DNA of 64,000 nucleotides from assembly GCA_963971225.1 (NCBI GenBank), contig OZ020269.1:28747783-28811782 (forward strand), read 5' to 3'. Of the stretch, positions 11,481 through 23,474 are shown piece by piece. The notes beneath the pieces were generated by a model. The model saw only the letters and a list, made by a program, of their open reading frames with translations, searched no databases and was not told the DNA's origin. The position numbers were made by a program, and so were the translations under genes. This DNA comes from Melieria omissa (Eukaryota > Arthropoda > Insecta > Diptera > Ulidiidae). How positions within the stretch are numbered: the first letter of the stretch is position 1; each line of letters opens with the position of its first letter.

Positions 11481-12414
11481 GCAAAATAAGCGTGCGTAAT
11501 TTTATTTATGTTTGGCAGATGATGTTATTGCATTTTGTATGCATGTTGATGCCATGTACCACCACCACAACCACCACCACAACCACCACCACAACCACCA
11601 CCAGCACTACTACTGGTGACACCACCTATACCAGCGCCGCTTCAGGCGTGGCGCTTCCTTTTTTCTCATTTGTTGGTGTTTTAATAAACTTTTATTTTTA
11701 ATTTAGTCAACTTGCCATGCAAGTGTATGTGTGTGTGTGTGAGTGGGTTATGTGTGTGTGTGTGTGAGTGTGTAAATTTAAGCATGTGTAGCAATGCTTG
11801 TAAATGCCATCGCGCGCTATCCACTTGACGCTGCTGTCCATGTTGCGGGCTTTTAGCGGCCGGAAGTGGTGCGACGGCAGGTGATGCCGGTTGGCCGGTG
11901 CTGATGCCGGGGATTGGTCCGTTCCTGGCGCGACGCCGTTAAACTTTACATCTGGCAAATGAATATTTGCGGTTGCTCTTAATTCACAAGTAAAATAAAA
12001 ATTGGAAAATACGGAGCACAGAAATTTGGTTGTAAATAGTTGAGAATTTTCATTTTCATGTAGTCGCCAGTCGGTGGACTGCGCGCGGGCCACGTGCGAG
12101 CGCCATAAATGGTGTAACGTGTGCCGCGAGCGATATTTCATGTTGGTTTTACTTGTGTATTTATTTGTGTTTTTTCGGATCACACTCTACGCTCATAAAC
12201 CAACCGCCGAGGCCAAGGCGCATTCGACCAGTTGGTGCAGTTGAAACAAAGCGATTTTGGGAAATTGTCAGCTCTGAAGCGGTCGTTTCTTGTAGTTGCG
12301 ATCATTAGAATATTGTAATTGTGTATTTTTGAAGAAAATATTTTGCTAAAAAGTATTTCTAAGACGAGCGCATGACACTGTTTTATTGTTACTTGCCTAC
12401 TTGACTGGTTATAA

Positions 12415-13562
12415 CAGCTCGTTGATGGGTTACGGCCTTTTGCAAAATTTCTACCCAGGTGATACTGCTTTGCGTGCGTTCTTTCAAAAGATGAGAGGGA
12501 ACCTCCTAACTTATTTCTTCCATCGGAACTATGGCCACCATCTCCGCCGTCGACTTGAACTTCCGCATCCAACACCTTGTTGTTCGTTTTTTTCGATAGT
12601 CGTCACCAATACGAACAGGGTTTAAGATTTCTCAAGGTTTTGCGAAGTAGCTTCTTATCGAACACCCCAAGGGTTCCTAACAGAACGGGCTACATGCTGA
12701 GCTTAGGCAAGAGTGAGTTGAGAACTATCCTAGGGCTTGTCACAGGGTTTATTCCTTTGAATAGGATTGGGGTTAAAAACTCGGCTTTATGTGACATGTG
12801 CCTTGAGGATGATGAAACCACGGTGCACTTCATTTGTGAGTGCCCGGCTTTCGGGCGGCTCAAGCATATGTGCTTCGTCAGTATGATCCTCCGCGAGGAT
12901 GAGCTCATGAACCTCAAGTTGTCGGACGTGCTAAGGATACGCTCCGTCTAACTGAGATCCAGAGCTTATGAAAACCTTTTTAAGGCGGCTGCAAACCTGA
13001 ATGCAATAGGTCACTGAAGACAGGTTCTATTTCGTGACCGGCAAATGGAGGCGCAGTTGAGTATTTCTTAAAAAATGGCCCCTTCTGGCTTGGCGATGAG
13101 AGTCGCCAACGGAAGTGGACCCGCTACTTGCTCGCAAGGAGGGAGGCGCAAGCCAAGGCACAAAGGGCAGGCTTTTGCCTACTTGTCCGCGTTTCTGGAC
13201 GCGCCCTACACATTAATAACCCCAAGGATTGCTATGTCGCACTGAGCACGGACTGAACGAGCGCTCTATTGACTAAGTTTTGCCGGTCGAGACCATAGTA
13301 GCACCTATTGAGAAGAGTAATGATTCGCTTTACCTTCAAATTTCAAAAGTACACCTTTCGGCTTGGACTTGAGATTAGCCGCTGCGAGTGCCTTCGTGTA
13401 GACAACATACTTCGTCCTGCCCTCATTTGCCACCGGATCCATTTTGGTAGATTCGCTTTCGATTTCTGCAATAACAACGATGACATCTTGCTTGTCACAC
13501 GCGATGACGTCAATGGAGGCAAGGCAAGGGGCTGGACAGTCCTTAAGAACATAGCTAGGAAC
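12415..13562 (-). mobile_element. Non-LTR retrotransposon RT fragment, interrupted by a second non-LTR fragment
   Basis: 12415-12625 and about 13270-13562 align in the same order with 39700-39960 and 40090-40390 of the copy at 40 kb, both antisense. In the second part minus-strand pieces correspond to the RT palm-thumb region, including a block like the DVIGRNKRDVTA seen at 40 kb. Between them about 640 bp of + strand non-LTR sequence (next entry) is inserted, in place of about 140 bp in the 40-kb copy. Confidence 0.6.
12627..13265 (+). mobile_element. Non-LTR retrotransposon ORF2 C-terminus, nested
   Basis: A clean + strand reading ends at a TAA at 12949-12951: NRTGYMLSLGKSELRTILGL, VTGFIPLNRIGVKNSALCDM, CLEDDETTVHFICECPAFGR, LKHMCF. 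This is the C..C...DET..H.(I/L)CECPA(F/L)..L tail of RNase H-bearing non-LTR elements, after the LxxLxGLxTG motif. About 310 bp of 3' UTR-like sequence follows. Exact ends were not resolved. Confidence 0.7.
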
Positions 13563-13799
13563 AAAAGCTAGGAGAAACTATGTTTGATTCTTTTCTGAAT
13601 GATTGCAAGTTGTATGAAGAAAGAAAGAAACAATTGACCTTATATTGATCTAATTGGTATCAGACTTTCTTACGAGAGTCAATAACGAGACTGAATTGCT
13701 TTCCGCGATTATCTTGCAACCATCCGTGCTAGGCAGATCCATCTGTGTCTGTAGTGGCTGTCAAGTTGCGCTTATGGGTTTTGATAGTTCTCCAACCAA

Positions 13800-13870
13800 C
13801 CTTTAAAACTACATACAAATTAAAAGGGATTTTACCCCCCAAAATATTTTTCTGTATCCGCCCCCGCTAT
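13800..13870. mobile_element. Partial copy of the CAGTGGCGGAT-type hAT MITE
   Basis: AACTACATACAAATTAAAAG, then TTTTACCCCCCAAAATATTT and TTCTGTATCCGCCCCCGCTA, matches the interior and right end of the complete copy at 42472-42625 with deletions. Confidence 0.5.
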
Positions 13871-16293
13871 AGTCAGGTCATGCAAATCCTGGCTAAACTA
13901 TGTCGGAATATATAATTGACCGACGCTAACTTGTTTCGCGGAACATGCAGAGACTGTAGGCTGTTGGTTGCACTAAAGAAGAGTCATTTTCTATGGGCAG
14001 AACACACGGTAAAGGTAAGCATTAAAGTCAATGCACTGTGTCCTGCCCTCTTCTGTGTCCTGCCACTCTTTGCATATGCCGATTTCGTGTTTTTTTTAGA
14101 CACACCAAACAGTAGATAGAACTTTTCTGTGTTCCCAAAAATAAAACACCAAAAACCAAGGCCGCAAAGTAAAAAATGCATAGGAGTCGTTTGTTAAGCC
14201 GCAAAAGTGTGGCAACCATAAAGTCACACGTTTTCCTTTGTTGAAAGCAGGAAGCGCCAAATGAGTTGGACTGGCCAGTACCGGAAGGGACCAAACAGGA
14301 AAGTGCAGGAAGGAAGCAAGTGGTTTTCGCACCTTGGTGTTTTGTTTTTTAATGAAAGCCGGCAAATATTTGCAGGCACTACACTAAAATTTGGCAATTT
14401 CCAGCCACACGCCAAAGTTGTGGCGATGCCACAGGCAAAAAAAGTAACAGTAACTGTACAGAAAATGGCGGAATTTTTAGCGATTTATGGTTGAGAATTT
14501 TTGCAATAAACAACAATGAGCAACATTTGCTTTTGGCGAATGCAATCAATTAGCGCAGCGACTCGGGCGACTAATTGCAAAATGATAAAAGTGTGAGAAG
14601 TCCTTGTGACAGGAGGCAATTTTGCTGTAAACCATCAAATGCCTTTAAATATGTTTGCTATATGGAAAATATTGGAGCGTCTCGCTAATGTGCTGCACAA
14701 CGTGTCAACGTCAGCGAAAGTATGAGTTGAAATGTACGCAGATTTGGAACAATTTTGTTGCTGTTGTTGCTGCTGGCCAATGCTTGTATGGGCTACAATG
14801 TTGTAATGGTATTTGAGTGATTTCTGGTTGCCGTTGCTGCTGCTTTGCATGTTTACGATGAACTTATCAATTTGTTTTCCATTCTTGACGTTGTCTGAAT
14901 AATTTAAGCGGCCACATTCAGCCGCGTTATCCTGCATGAGGCGCAGTAAGCAGCTGCTTGACTACTGACTCGCTGCCTGCCTGCCTGCCACTGGACCGTT
15001 TGTGCCGCAGCTCTGTGTTTGCATTTCCCAGTTGGGCTGACGTTGGTGGAGTGTTGTGGCGCTTGTGTTGTTGTTTGCAAATGTCATAAAAAATGAAAAC
15101 ATAAAAATATTTGTGGCAAAAAGTAAGAGTGGCTAAGCTGTCATATGGCGATACGTTTTTGGTGCGGTTTGCGATTGCACTTTTGGCTTTGATTGTGGCA
15201 ATCGTGCCACATCTGATTCGATCAGCATTTGTCCTTGCACGTACCACTGTTTTTGCCTGTGTATGTGTGTGTGTGTGTGCCAATTCAGTGATTTTGCCAT
15301 TTTTATACTCTTGATGTGTTGCTGCTTTGCTTGTAGCTCTTAATGTTGTTTTTGTTGTTGCTATCGTTATAGTAAATCGCTGTTTAACATTCATAGGAAA
15401 TGTTTGCTGGCCTTTTTCTAACCCTCCCCTCCAATATTTATGACGGATTTCATATGCAAAACGCACACACGCGACTGAGCACAAGCGCGCACCGCTCCTT
15501 CGGAGACGTATTAAAAATTCATGCGTATCAGCACATTCCAAGCGCCTCGGCAGCAGATCAGCTGTGGCTGGCTGGTTGGCAGTTGGCAGCGTCGGGCGGT
15601 CTTTTATGTGTGCGGCAGGCGCAAGTGAAAAAATCTTGTGGTGTCATTTATGCCGTGTGGCACTCGCCGCCAACAAATTGCTGTGCATACTTGAGTGAGT
15701 GGCCGAGCACCCTTTGACTGGTGCGCGCCTAAGGATTTTATGCCTGCGTGCTGTGTGGTCGACGGTTTCGGCTTTAAGCGGCACGAAAGGAAAGCCGCAA
15801 GAAAGCCTTGCACCAGTGCGAGGCTTAATTAACTAAAGTTTGATTTATAAAACCACTTTGAATGATGTTTGCGTAATAAAATGTCTGTGCGTGTATGTTG
15901 TGATTTCACGCATTTTATAGACATTTTATGCACCGAACGAAATTGAAAACGTAGGGCTTTTCGAAATTGATTGTTTCCATTAAACTTTTCTTAGTACTCA
16001 TAAAATTGAACAAAGTTTAATAGTACGAAAAATTGGTCAAGAAGAAAATCCAGTCAAATCCATATTTATTAAAGACAAAAAAATAAGTGTGTATTTTTTT
16101 AAAGCCTGTGACTAGCAGTTTTAAAAAATAAGCAAGTTTTCTTATTAGGTGAAGATATTTGCAAATGCTCGTAGTCTTGAGATTTGACTTTCAGTGACTT
16201 CAGTTGACGTCTTAATTGACTTCTGCTTCCGTTCTTTTCGGTTTTGGCAACTTGCTATGTTTTTAGGTGTTTTCTTTCCATTTCTTACAAGTA

Positions 16294-16509
16294 CAGTGGA
16301 GTCTGGATATAGTGAACTAATTATTGCAAGGCCTGTACACTGTATTGAGGTTGTTCACTATATCAAGGTTAACATTTTTGTTCAAAAACTCGTTTTATTT
16401 TTTGCTTGAAAATTTGTGTCTATATTTAGAGGCTCGATGTCAAAATTTGGGTGTTCACTATATCGATGTGTTGACTATATAGGGGGTTCACTATACCCAG
16501 ACACGACTG
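16294..16509. mobile_element. 216-bp pogo-like MITE
   Basis: Imperfect terminal inverted repeats of about 24 bp (left CAGTGGAGTCTGGATATAGT, right ACTATACCCAGACACGACTG) flanked by TA. Three internal TTCACTATAT-type motifs. CAGT ends plus a TA target fit the Tc1/mariner-pogo superfamily. Non-coding. Confidence 0.75.
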
Positions 16510-17976
16510 TATTTACAAAAATTTATTTATTTATTTATTTAACATTGATTAAGCATGCAAAATTGCGAGTAATAATAATAAATAACATTAAATGTAAATG
16601 TAAATTGAAATATCATTAAATATTTAGAAGACTCAATATTTTCCAATTGTTCGAAATTTCGACAAACTTGAGCTAATGCACTTTATACCATTTCAAAGCC
16701 CAGTTTCTATAGTGATAGGTTGTAAAATCTGGCCAAAATAAGACAGCACTTTGAAAAGGACCTACTTTAAGCACTGTTTTATAGAAACTTCTTGAATCGA
16801 CAAAGCCTTTGAGCTTTTTTGAGCCAAAGCCACAAAAAGCAGATGAGAATTACTAGACTGGCAAGCAGTGGTAAAACCTCCAAGTATGAAAGAACAAGCG
16901 CCTAAAACCGCCGTTCGGAGTCGGCGTTAAACTGTAGGCTCCATCCCTACCTTCCTCCATCGGATTTAAATGTGCGTTCTAATACATGTTCAAAAAACAG
17001 CGTTGCATGCCCATTTCAAACGGGTGGAAATTTTGATATCACTAAGAGGTTTAATACAGAGGCAGCCACTACAAACTTCCCAAGTCTTCTGAAACAACAT
17101 TGGTCATCTTATGTGCACATAGTTTTCAAACGTCAATTTTCGAATTAAGCTACTCTCTCATATGACCATAGGAATGTTTGTACCATGTCTTAAAATTGTC
17201 CTCCAGGACCAAAAATATCCAGAGAGACGAAATCCAGAGAGACGAAAGCCAATAGAGAACTCATTTTCGTACCAATATGCTCCCCTCTATCAAATTGTTT
17301 AAGCACCTTTTTGACTCTCAGGTTCCAGTGCACGGTAAAGTCGTGCGTGGTCGATATAATGAAGTTATTGAAACTAAATAAATTGTATGTTTCTCTTAAA
17401 TGTAAAAACAAAGCCTACGCTAACACTTTTCATACATTCTGTACTTGTGATATATGTTTTAAAGAAAGTGTGTTTGCTCCGCATACACATTTTAGTTAAA
17501 TTTCCTTAAAAAATCAAACGCATTATTATTTATAAACTCAATCATTACATTCGCAGCTTCACTTCGTTATAAAAAAGACCCAATTCAACATTATTTCATT
17601 TACTCAAATCTTTTGCCATTAGTGAGTTTGCGCACGTGCCCATTCGAGTGGAGTTAAGGCCACGTGATTTTTATACGCTCTACATCTACGCTAAAGAGGT
17701 TTTGTTGTTTTGGTTTTTTTTGCTGCGCTTACAACTGCAACAGCCACAAATTTTATCTCGACCAGAGCGCGTCATAAATAAGCCTCGAATAAACCAGCGA
17801 AAATTTATGAAGTCGACAAATTAAATATTTTCATTTGGATTTTCTGCGCTGCTCGCAATTTGAAAGACTGCACATGTACGCACGAACAGTTGCGCCCACC
17901 TCAATGTACAATTTATTTGTTATTTAAATATATATTTACAATGCCTTATTCGCATCGTTCTGCTTCTTACTTCCAG

Positions 17977-18044
17977 GAAATCGCAGCGATTCTTATCAGC
18001 TTCGATAAGCACAGCGAATGGCAATCCAAAGAAGTCAAAACAAG
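17977..18044 (+). CDS. Camta: Camta exon 2: CG-1 domain
   Basis: Acceptor TTCCAG ends at 17976; donor AAG|GTGAGT at 18045. It translates to EIAAILISFDKHSEWQSKEV-KT plus the first two bases of an Arg codon finished in exon 3. This follows the RWNTNE motif directly, as in the family. A 10.0 kb intron separates it from exon 1. Confidence 0.95.
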
Positions 18045-18909
18045 GTGAGTCACGTCATGGTTACGGCGTATTAACGCTAAAAAAAAATGGCTGCTCTGGC
18101 ATAGAGCAGTGTAATCTGCTCGAGAATTATTCCAGTAGATAAGGTGCGAGATATGCCAAGGCTGGCTTCTGTTCGCTTGTAATGAAACTGTTTACAGCGA
18201 AACGTGCAAATCACTTATGGAATTTTGAGCAACATTTTTGCTAATGTTAAATATTTATTTTGTAACGAAAACAAAAATTATTTACATCTCGGAGTGATAA
18301 ACTTTTGAGCCGATAGCGTAAAGAAACAACAAATCTAATATAAATTTAAATATTTATTAAAGGGGCAATCAAAAGTTGTGATGAATTGTTGCCAATATTT
18401 AATTTTACAGTAGAAAGTTTTTCAAAGGTAAACCATTCAATATTCTTGAGTTAAGTATAACCAGTTTACGCCTCAATCTTTGTAAAAGTAAGCATACAGT
18501 TAACTCGCCACTGTGAGAACGGGCATTAAACTTTGATTCCAAAAACTAACCTAAAAATTCAATGTTCGATTAGAGTTATTAGATTGAAACCATGCAGCTG
18601 TTAGTATGTTTGTCTAAAATTACATCATGTCGAGTAGAGACAGGTAGTGTACCCTGTATAAGTTTTGCCTTCAATGTCACTCACATGCTCGAGTAAGTAG
18701 TTTTACTATGTACACACTTGTTTACTGCTTGAAGGTGTTCAGCCTCCTTTCTGACATGCTACACTGGCTATCTATGATGAGTTTTTGTGTTGGAACTGAT
18801 TTGAAGGCAGACTCCATAAACTAATGCTTTTGCGTTTTTAACTTATCTTTGGCTCCTTAAAATTGTTTGTTATCGTTATTGAAGACTTACATTTAGGATC
18901 TCAACTATA

Positions 18910-19523
18910 GGGTGTTTTTTTAGAGGTTTGTTTTTCGAATAGAGATAAAACTGGCATTTTGTGGTCAAATCTGGCAACTCTAATGTCATTTATGTTCAGT
19001 TTGGTTTGCCATTTCATCATGAACAGGTTGACAAAAGAACAACGCTTGCAAATCGTGCAAATTTATTTCGAAAATAATGGTTCAGTTCGCGAAGTTTACC
19101 GCAAGCTCCGTCCATTTTATGGTCGACATAATCGTCCATCAGAGCAAAATCGGTCCATCCATCGGTTAACCATGGGTCGTTTTCGCACTACGTTTACTCT
19201 ATGAGATAATACGCATCCGCAGAGACGTCGAACAGTGCGCACCGAAGAAACAATTGCCGCTGTAGAGCAAAATGTTGAAGAGGACCCGAATGAATCGATT
19301 CGCCACCGTGCTCAGCAATTGGAGCTTTGTCCATCAACTTTAAAAATTGGACCTGTAGAATTGGCTTTATTCGAGCCAGCCGCGGCGGCCACATGCCCGA
19401 AATCATATTTAAACATTAATGGCATAAAATTATCCTTCCAATAAAGCCAAATTGATGGACATTAAAACGATTTTCTTGTGTTTTATTTCAATTCGAAGTT
19501 CTATACCTCTAAAAAAAACACCC
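18910..19523 (+). mobile_element. Internally deleted Tc1/mariner-superfamily transposon
   Basis: Ends GGGTGTTTTTTTAGAGGT and ACCTCTAAAAAAAACACCC form inverted repeats with TA on both sides. The ORF starts at 19019: MNRLTKEQRLQIVQIYFENN, then SVREVYRKLRPFYGRHNRPS, and after a disruption RRRTVRTEETIAAVEQNVEE, DPNESIRHRAQQLELCPSTL. It then jumps to the C-terminal motif SRGGHMPEIIFKH and a stop near 19422, so about two thirds of the transposase, with the DDE core, is missing. Lies in Camta intron 2. Confidence 0.85.
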
Positions 19524-19583
19524 TATACATATATAACTATATAAATCTTTGTTGGCAAGAAATTGTTTCAGATTAACTTTTCT

Positions 19584-19925
19584 TTAGGTTAGGTTAGATT
19601 GGAGTGGCAGCCTCCTACGCGCAAAGCTCACTTAAGCACATCTTATGGTTCAGTGAATGACGCGACTCCCCCTTACAGCGCCGAGAATCAAGAAGATTCC
19701 GTTATGAACCTAGCTATATTCCTGATATTCAGAGGTGATAGCTCGATAGACTAGTAAAGAAAGCTGAGCCGAGAGACTTAAGTCTTCTTCTGGCTAATGA
19801 AGGACACTGACACAACAGGTGGGGAATGGTCTCCTCCTCGGACCCGCATCCTTGACAGTAGTTGTTGGTTTGCAGCCTCAGTCTCTCCTACTAGGAGTTT
19901 TCTTGTGACTTTAAAGCTCTTTTCT
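19584..19925 (-). mobile_element. Possible non-LTR 3' end with TTAGG-like tail
   Basis: TTAGGTTAGGTTAG at 19585-19598 followed by GC-richer sequence like that next to the tail at 44921. If read on the minus strand this would be a 3' UTR ending in CCTAA repeats. No coding part recognised. Confidence 0.4.
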
Positions 19926-19929
19926 GGGA

Positions 19930-20240
19930 AATTGATTCAATGTGAATTAAATAATCAAAGTATCGTCCATCATTAGCTACGACTCTTCCTCATCTTTCAG
20001 GAAACATACGAATTCCGGTTAAATTTTTCGTCTTTTGAGGCGATCCAGAATCGTCCAAATTTTTGGCTTCTTCATGGAAAGTGAAGTGCAGCTCGATTAG
20101 GCCATGAAACATCAAGAGATATAACTGCTCTATACAGTGAACTCAACTCCCAATTTTCTTTATGACTTTTGCAACATGTGGCCTTGCGTTGCCATGCGGA
20201 AGGATCAGCGGCACAGCGGTTTTTCGGCACAAAGGTTGAC
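19930..20240 (-). pseudogene. Mariner transposase remnant (C-terminal part)
   Basis: Minus-strand frames give GNARPHVAKVIKK, a form of the catalytic DNARPH motif with Asp changed to Gly, and after frameshifts FTFHEEAKNLDD, WIASKDEKFNRN, NLTGIRMFPER and VVANDGRYFD. Their order and wording match the C-terminal third of mariner transposases. Inactive: catalytic residue lost, several stops. Confidence 0.6.
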
Positions 20241-20439
20241 ATAGTTAGAACACAAAGAATGTATGTATTCTTCATTTCAAAGAAATGTCACATACGGATT
20301 TTTGTAGGGAAATTATGATGCCGTAACATGATTACAGTTACAAGATACAAATTTAATGCTAGCTATGCCATTTTTAAAAAAATCTATCAAAACTTATTTG
20401 TACCCCCAATAGTTTCTAAAAGCATGTATGTCGAATGAG

Positions 20440-20591
20440 CAGGCGCGGATCAAGAAAAATATTTCGGGGGGTTTTAAAAAGTAATTCTTTAATATTTAAA
20501 AAATTATTTTTAATTTGTATGTAGTTTTATAGTCGATCCAATATTTCGGGGGTGTTTCGACCCTCAAAACACCCCTCTGGATCCGCCACTG
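20440..20591. mobile_element. 152-bp hAT MITE
   Basis: Ends CAGGCGCGGAT and ATCCGCCACTG form near-inverted repeats; flanked by identical 8-bp duplications CGAATGAG (20432-20439, 20592-20599). Same family as 42472-42625, opposite orientation. Confidence 0.85.
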
Positions 20592-21177
20592 CGAATGAGT
20601 GTTTTAGATGGCCCGCCGGGATGTCCTGCAGTATGTTGATACGTCAACAAAACGCTTTAATTTCATCGGCAAATATATTTTTCGAAAATTTAACAGTCAC
20701 ACGGCCCACGAATGCGTGGAGTGGTTGGTTGTAAAACAGACGTTATGAATTGGATGTCAAATGCCATGCATCATTTATCGCATTTCGCAAAAGTATCAAA
20801 CACCGTTCGCGATATTAGTCCAAACGCCTAGCATTAGTGTTTCAGGGTAAACAAAATAGCCTGCAATTTCCTCTATAAGATTCATCAATACCGCAAAGAA
20901 TACCTTGTCCAAATTCCATTTAAGTTCGTTCATCCATTTAAGAATCTCTAGTACATACCGAGAGGAGAACCAACGCCAACACTTTCATGTCATATCAGAT
21001 GGTTTTAAAATCTAAGCTCCATGGACCTGAATAAGTTTTCTACACAAGAAACTCAATTTGACTCACAGGCACCGAGTTTCAAAAACTTCCATTCCTGTTC
21101 GAACATTCCTAGTATTGAAAACTCCAACATCTCTTAATAAAGTTCTAACTAAATTGGGTTGTCTTGTTTCTTTGTAG

Positions 21178-21313
21178 ACCCAAAAGCGGTTCGTTGTTGC
21201 TCTACTCGCGCAAGAAGGTGCGCTACCGACGCGACGGCTACTGCTGGAAGAAGCGAAAGGACGGCAAGACGACGCGCGAGGATCACATGAAACTCAAAGT
21301 ACAAGGCACAGAG
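21178..21313 (+). CDS. Camta: Camta exon 3: core of CG-1 domain with basic NLS-like stretch
   Basis: Acceptor TTTGTAG ends at 21177; donor GAG|GTAAGT at 21314. One base completes Arg, then the exon reads PKSGSLLLYSRKKVRYRRDG, YCWKKRKDGKTTREDHMKLK and VQGTE. The dense Lys/Arg stretch (KKVRYRRDGYCWKKRKDGK) is the conserved CG-1 core and a likely nuclear localisation signal. Confidence 0.96.
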
Positions 21314-23034
21314 GTAAGTGAACAGTGTCCGCCAACGTTATGTGCGGCCGCCTCTCTCATCCATTCGCGTCTCCCTTAGTCGGCGATATGTTTTTGCTGT
21401 GCGGCTGACACTTTTTTTTAAACTGTCGCCGGACGCCACTTGCTGTGCAATTAGGCAATTAGACAAATTCCGAGCGTTTGCTCGCTTTCGCCATGTTCCG
21501 GTGCTTTTTTCTCGTTGCGCTTTTAAGTAGCCACGTTGCTGCGGGCGGGCGGTCAGGGGGTCAGGGGGCACTTAAGATTGGCGTCGTTAGTCAAGCGCTG
21601 CCATGAAATTAATTTACAAGATAATAACGAAAACAAAGGCGGCAAGTATTGCAAAAGTGTGGCCGAAAAAAGTTGCATAGTGCGATTTGCGATGTTCTTT
21701 TGTTTTTCTGTGTGTGTGTGTTTGTGTGTGTGCCGCGGATGCAAGCTCATGTGTTGATACCATAAGCGCCCGGCACGGCCATAAGTTATGATTTCCCGCC
21801 GGAAGCGCACAGGGAGTGACTGTTTGACTTTTTTGTCCCTGCATATTGCGCCCTTTTTATTTTTGCTCGCGACTTTTATTTTTTTCTCGGTGGTGTGGTG
21901 TGCTGTGCTGTGCTGGCGTTGATGAAGGTTAAGGCGAAGAGCGAGGAGGGGCGGGGCGCATAAACTGCTAATGCAATAAGTTAAGGGTTAAGTGTATTTA
22001 CAAGTCTGAAGTGTATAAACTTCGACCCTTGGCATTGTTGCTGTTGGCTTGTGATTTTTTTCGCCATTTCTTCGGTGCCTCGAAGACAATCAAATCGCCC
22101 CAGAAGGGCAAAAGCGAAATAAGTTTGTGTAATTTCACGCCAATTTTTTTGTTGTCGTTGCCTGTCGTGATTTTTTGCAGTTCTTGTTGTTTTAATTTTT
22201 GCTGTGTTTATTTGTGATTGCTGCTGTCTCGTCGAGGCGTTTGTTGTTGCTTTCTATTTTGACGCTGCCAAGCGCTTTCGGTCGTATTCGCTGCAAGATT
22301 TATGATTTGTTTGAAGACGGAAATGCTAAGACAATGTAGTCGTATGTCTGCATGTGTGTGTGTGTGTGTGTGCGTGCACCTCCTGCTGCCATAAGCGATA
22401 AGCGATTTATGGCGGGAACGGGCCACACAGGAACACAAAATGGGTGGAAAAAATTCGCGTACAATTTCTCGCATATCGTTCATTTCGGCTGGCATCAACC
22501 GTCAGCCGTCAGCGGGCGGCATGCTATCAGCATAATGTGAATTTATCTTTTCGCTATTTCGCTGGACGGGGCAAAATATGAAAAATTGCAAAAACATAAA
22601 AAATATTAAAAACAAAAAAAAAAAAAAGGGTTGTGCCTGTGCGATTTTGGCACTTGGCCGCCAAACTGATGCGCTGTTGTTGTTTTTGTAATTTTTTTGT
22701 TATTTCATCCTTGCAAGACAGTGGCAAAATTTGTTAGCCAGCGCACGCCATGCGGTCCACTTCTTTGTGCCGCTTCTGGCGCTGTTGTAAGCTTAGTTTG
22801 TTAAGGCAGAAGGGAGGGAAGAGGGTGCAGTTTGTGTGCGGGTGCTGAAATCAAAAGTAATTCAATTTAGTTATTGCGCGTTTTTTCTCTGCTTTTGGAA
22901 ATCCCATTTGAATTTTAATTAAATGAATTCGACTTTGTTTTTCTAGAATTTTAGTGCATTTTTATGTGTTTGTTTGTGTTGTCAACATTTTGCACTAAAA
23001 ATGTGGAATTTTTCTCTTCTCTCCCTGTCCGCAG

Positions 23035-23106
23035 TGCATCTATGGTTGTTATGTACACTCGGCCATTTTGCCCACATTTCATCGCAGATGTTACTGGCTG
23101 TTACAG
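23035..23106 (+). CDS. Camta: Camta exon 4: CG-1 domain
   Basis: Acceptor TCCGCAG ends at 23034; donor CAG|GTAAGC at 23107. 24 codons, phase 0 on both sides: CIYGCYVHSAILPTFHRRCY then WLLQ. This is the conserved CG-1 segment where the fold is closed by aromatic and Cys/His residues. A phase-0 72-bp exon could be skipped without a frameshift, but skipping would break the domain. Confidence 0.95.
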
Positions 23107-23187
23107 GTAAGCTGACTGATTTCACTGATTTGTGTCCAAGTGTCGTTGTTTTCATATATTTTTTTATTTGCTGAAATTTGCACACAG

Positions 23188-23332
23188 AATCCGGACATTG
23201 TTTTGGTGCACTACCTGAACGTGCCATATCCGGATGATAATAAAATGGCTGTGATTGCGCCGAGCATTACTCTGTGGGGCGACAAGAAGGAGTGGACCAA
23301 GGAGGAGCTTGTCAGCCAACTTAAACCGATGT
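23188..23332 (+). CDS. Camta: Camta exon 5: end of CG-1 domain
   Basis: Acceptor CACACAG ends at 23187; donor ATGT|GTAAGT at 23333. Reads NPDIVLVHYLNVPYPDDNKM, then AVIAPSITLWGDKKEWTKEE and LVSQLKPM. The IVLVHYLNVP motif is diagnostic of CG-1. The intron before it is only 81 bp; the one after it (1395 bp) contains an antisense non-LTR fragment. Confidence 0.96.
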
Positions 23333-23474
23333 GTAAGTAAATTGAAATTTTGTGATGTTATTGAATCAGTTACAAGACCCATGGAAATATTTTCCTGCAT
23401 TTTTTTCTTTGATTTTGATAAAGATATCAAAAATCGAAATTGCCACAGCTTGATTGTAGTTAAAAAGCACACTT

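Larger units (their letters stand above)
7945..17976 (+). other. Camta: Camta intron 1 (10.0 kb) with transposon debris and GC-rich islands
   Basis: Bounded by the exon 1 donor and exon 2 acceptor. Besides the elements listed separately, it contains a tandem duplication (9066-9177), simple repeats ((GTT)n at 11050-11190, (ACC)n at 11558-11605, (GT)n at 11725-11775 and 15262-15282) and GC-rich patches at 11240-11480, 11830-12120 and 15540-15790. I see no Camta exon in it. Confidence 0.7.

Noticed and set aside
11156..11701. 181-codon + strand open frame with poly-Thr and Cys
   Set aside because: Built from (TTG)n and (ACC)n simple repeats around a GC-rich patch in Camta intron 1; no domain or splice logic.
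14927..15541. 204-codon minus-strand open frame
   Set aside because: Low-complexity His-Thr and Ala/Arg/Thr-rich sequence spanning a (GT)n run; no recognisable motif.
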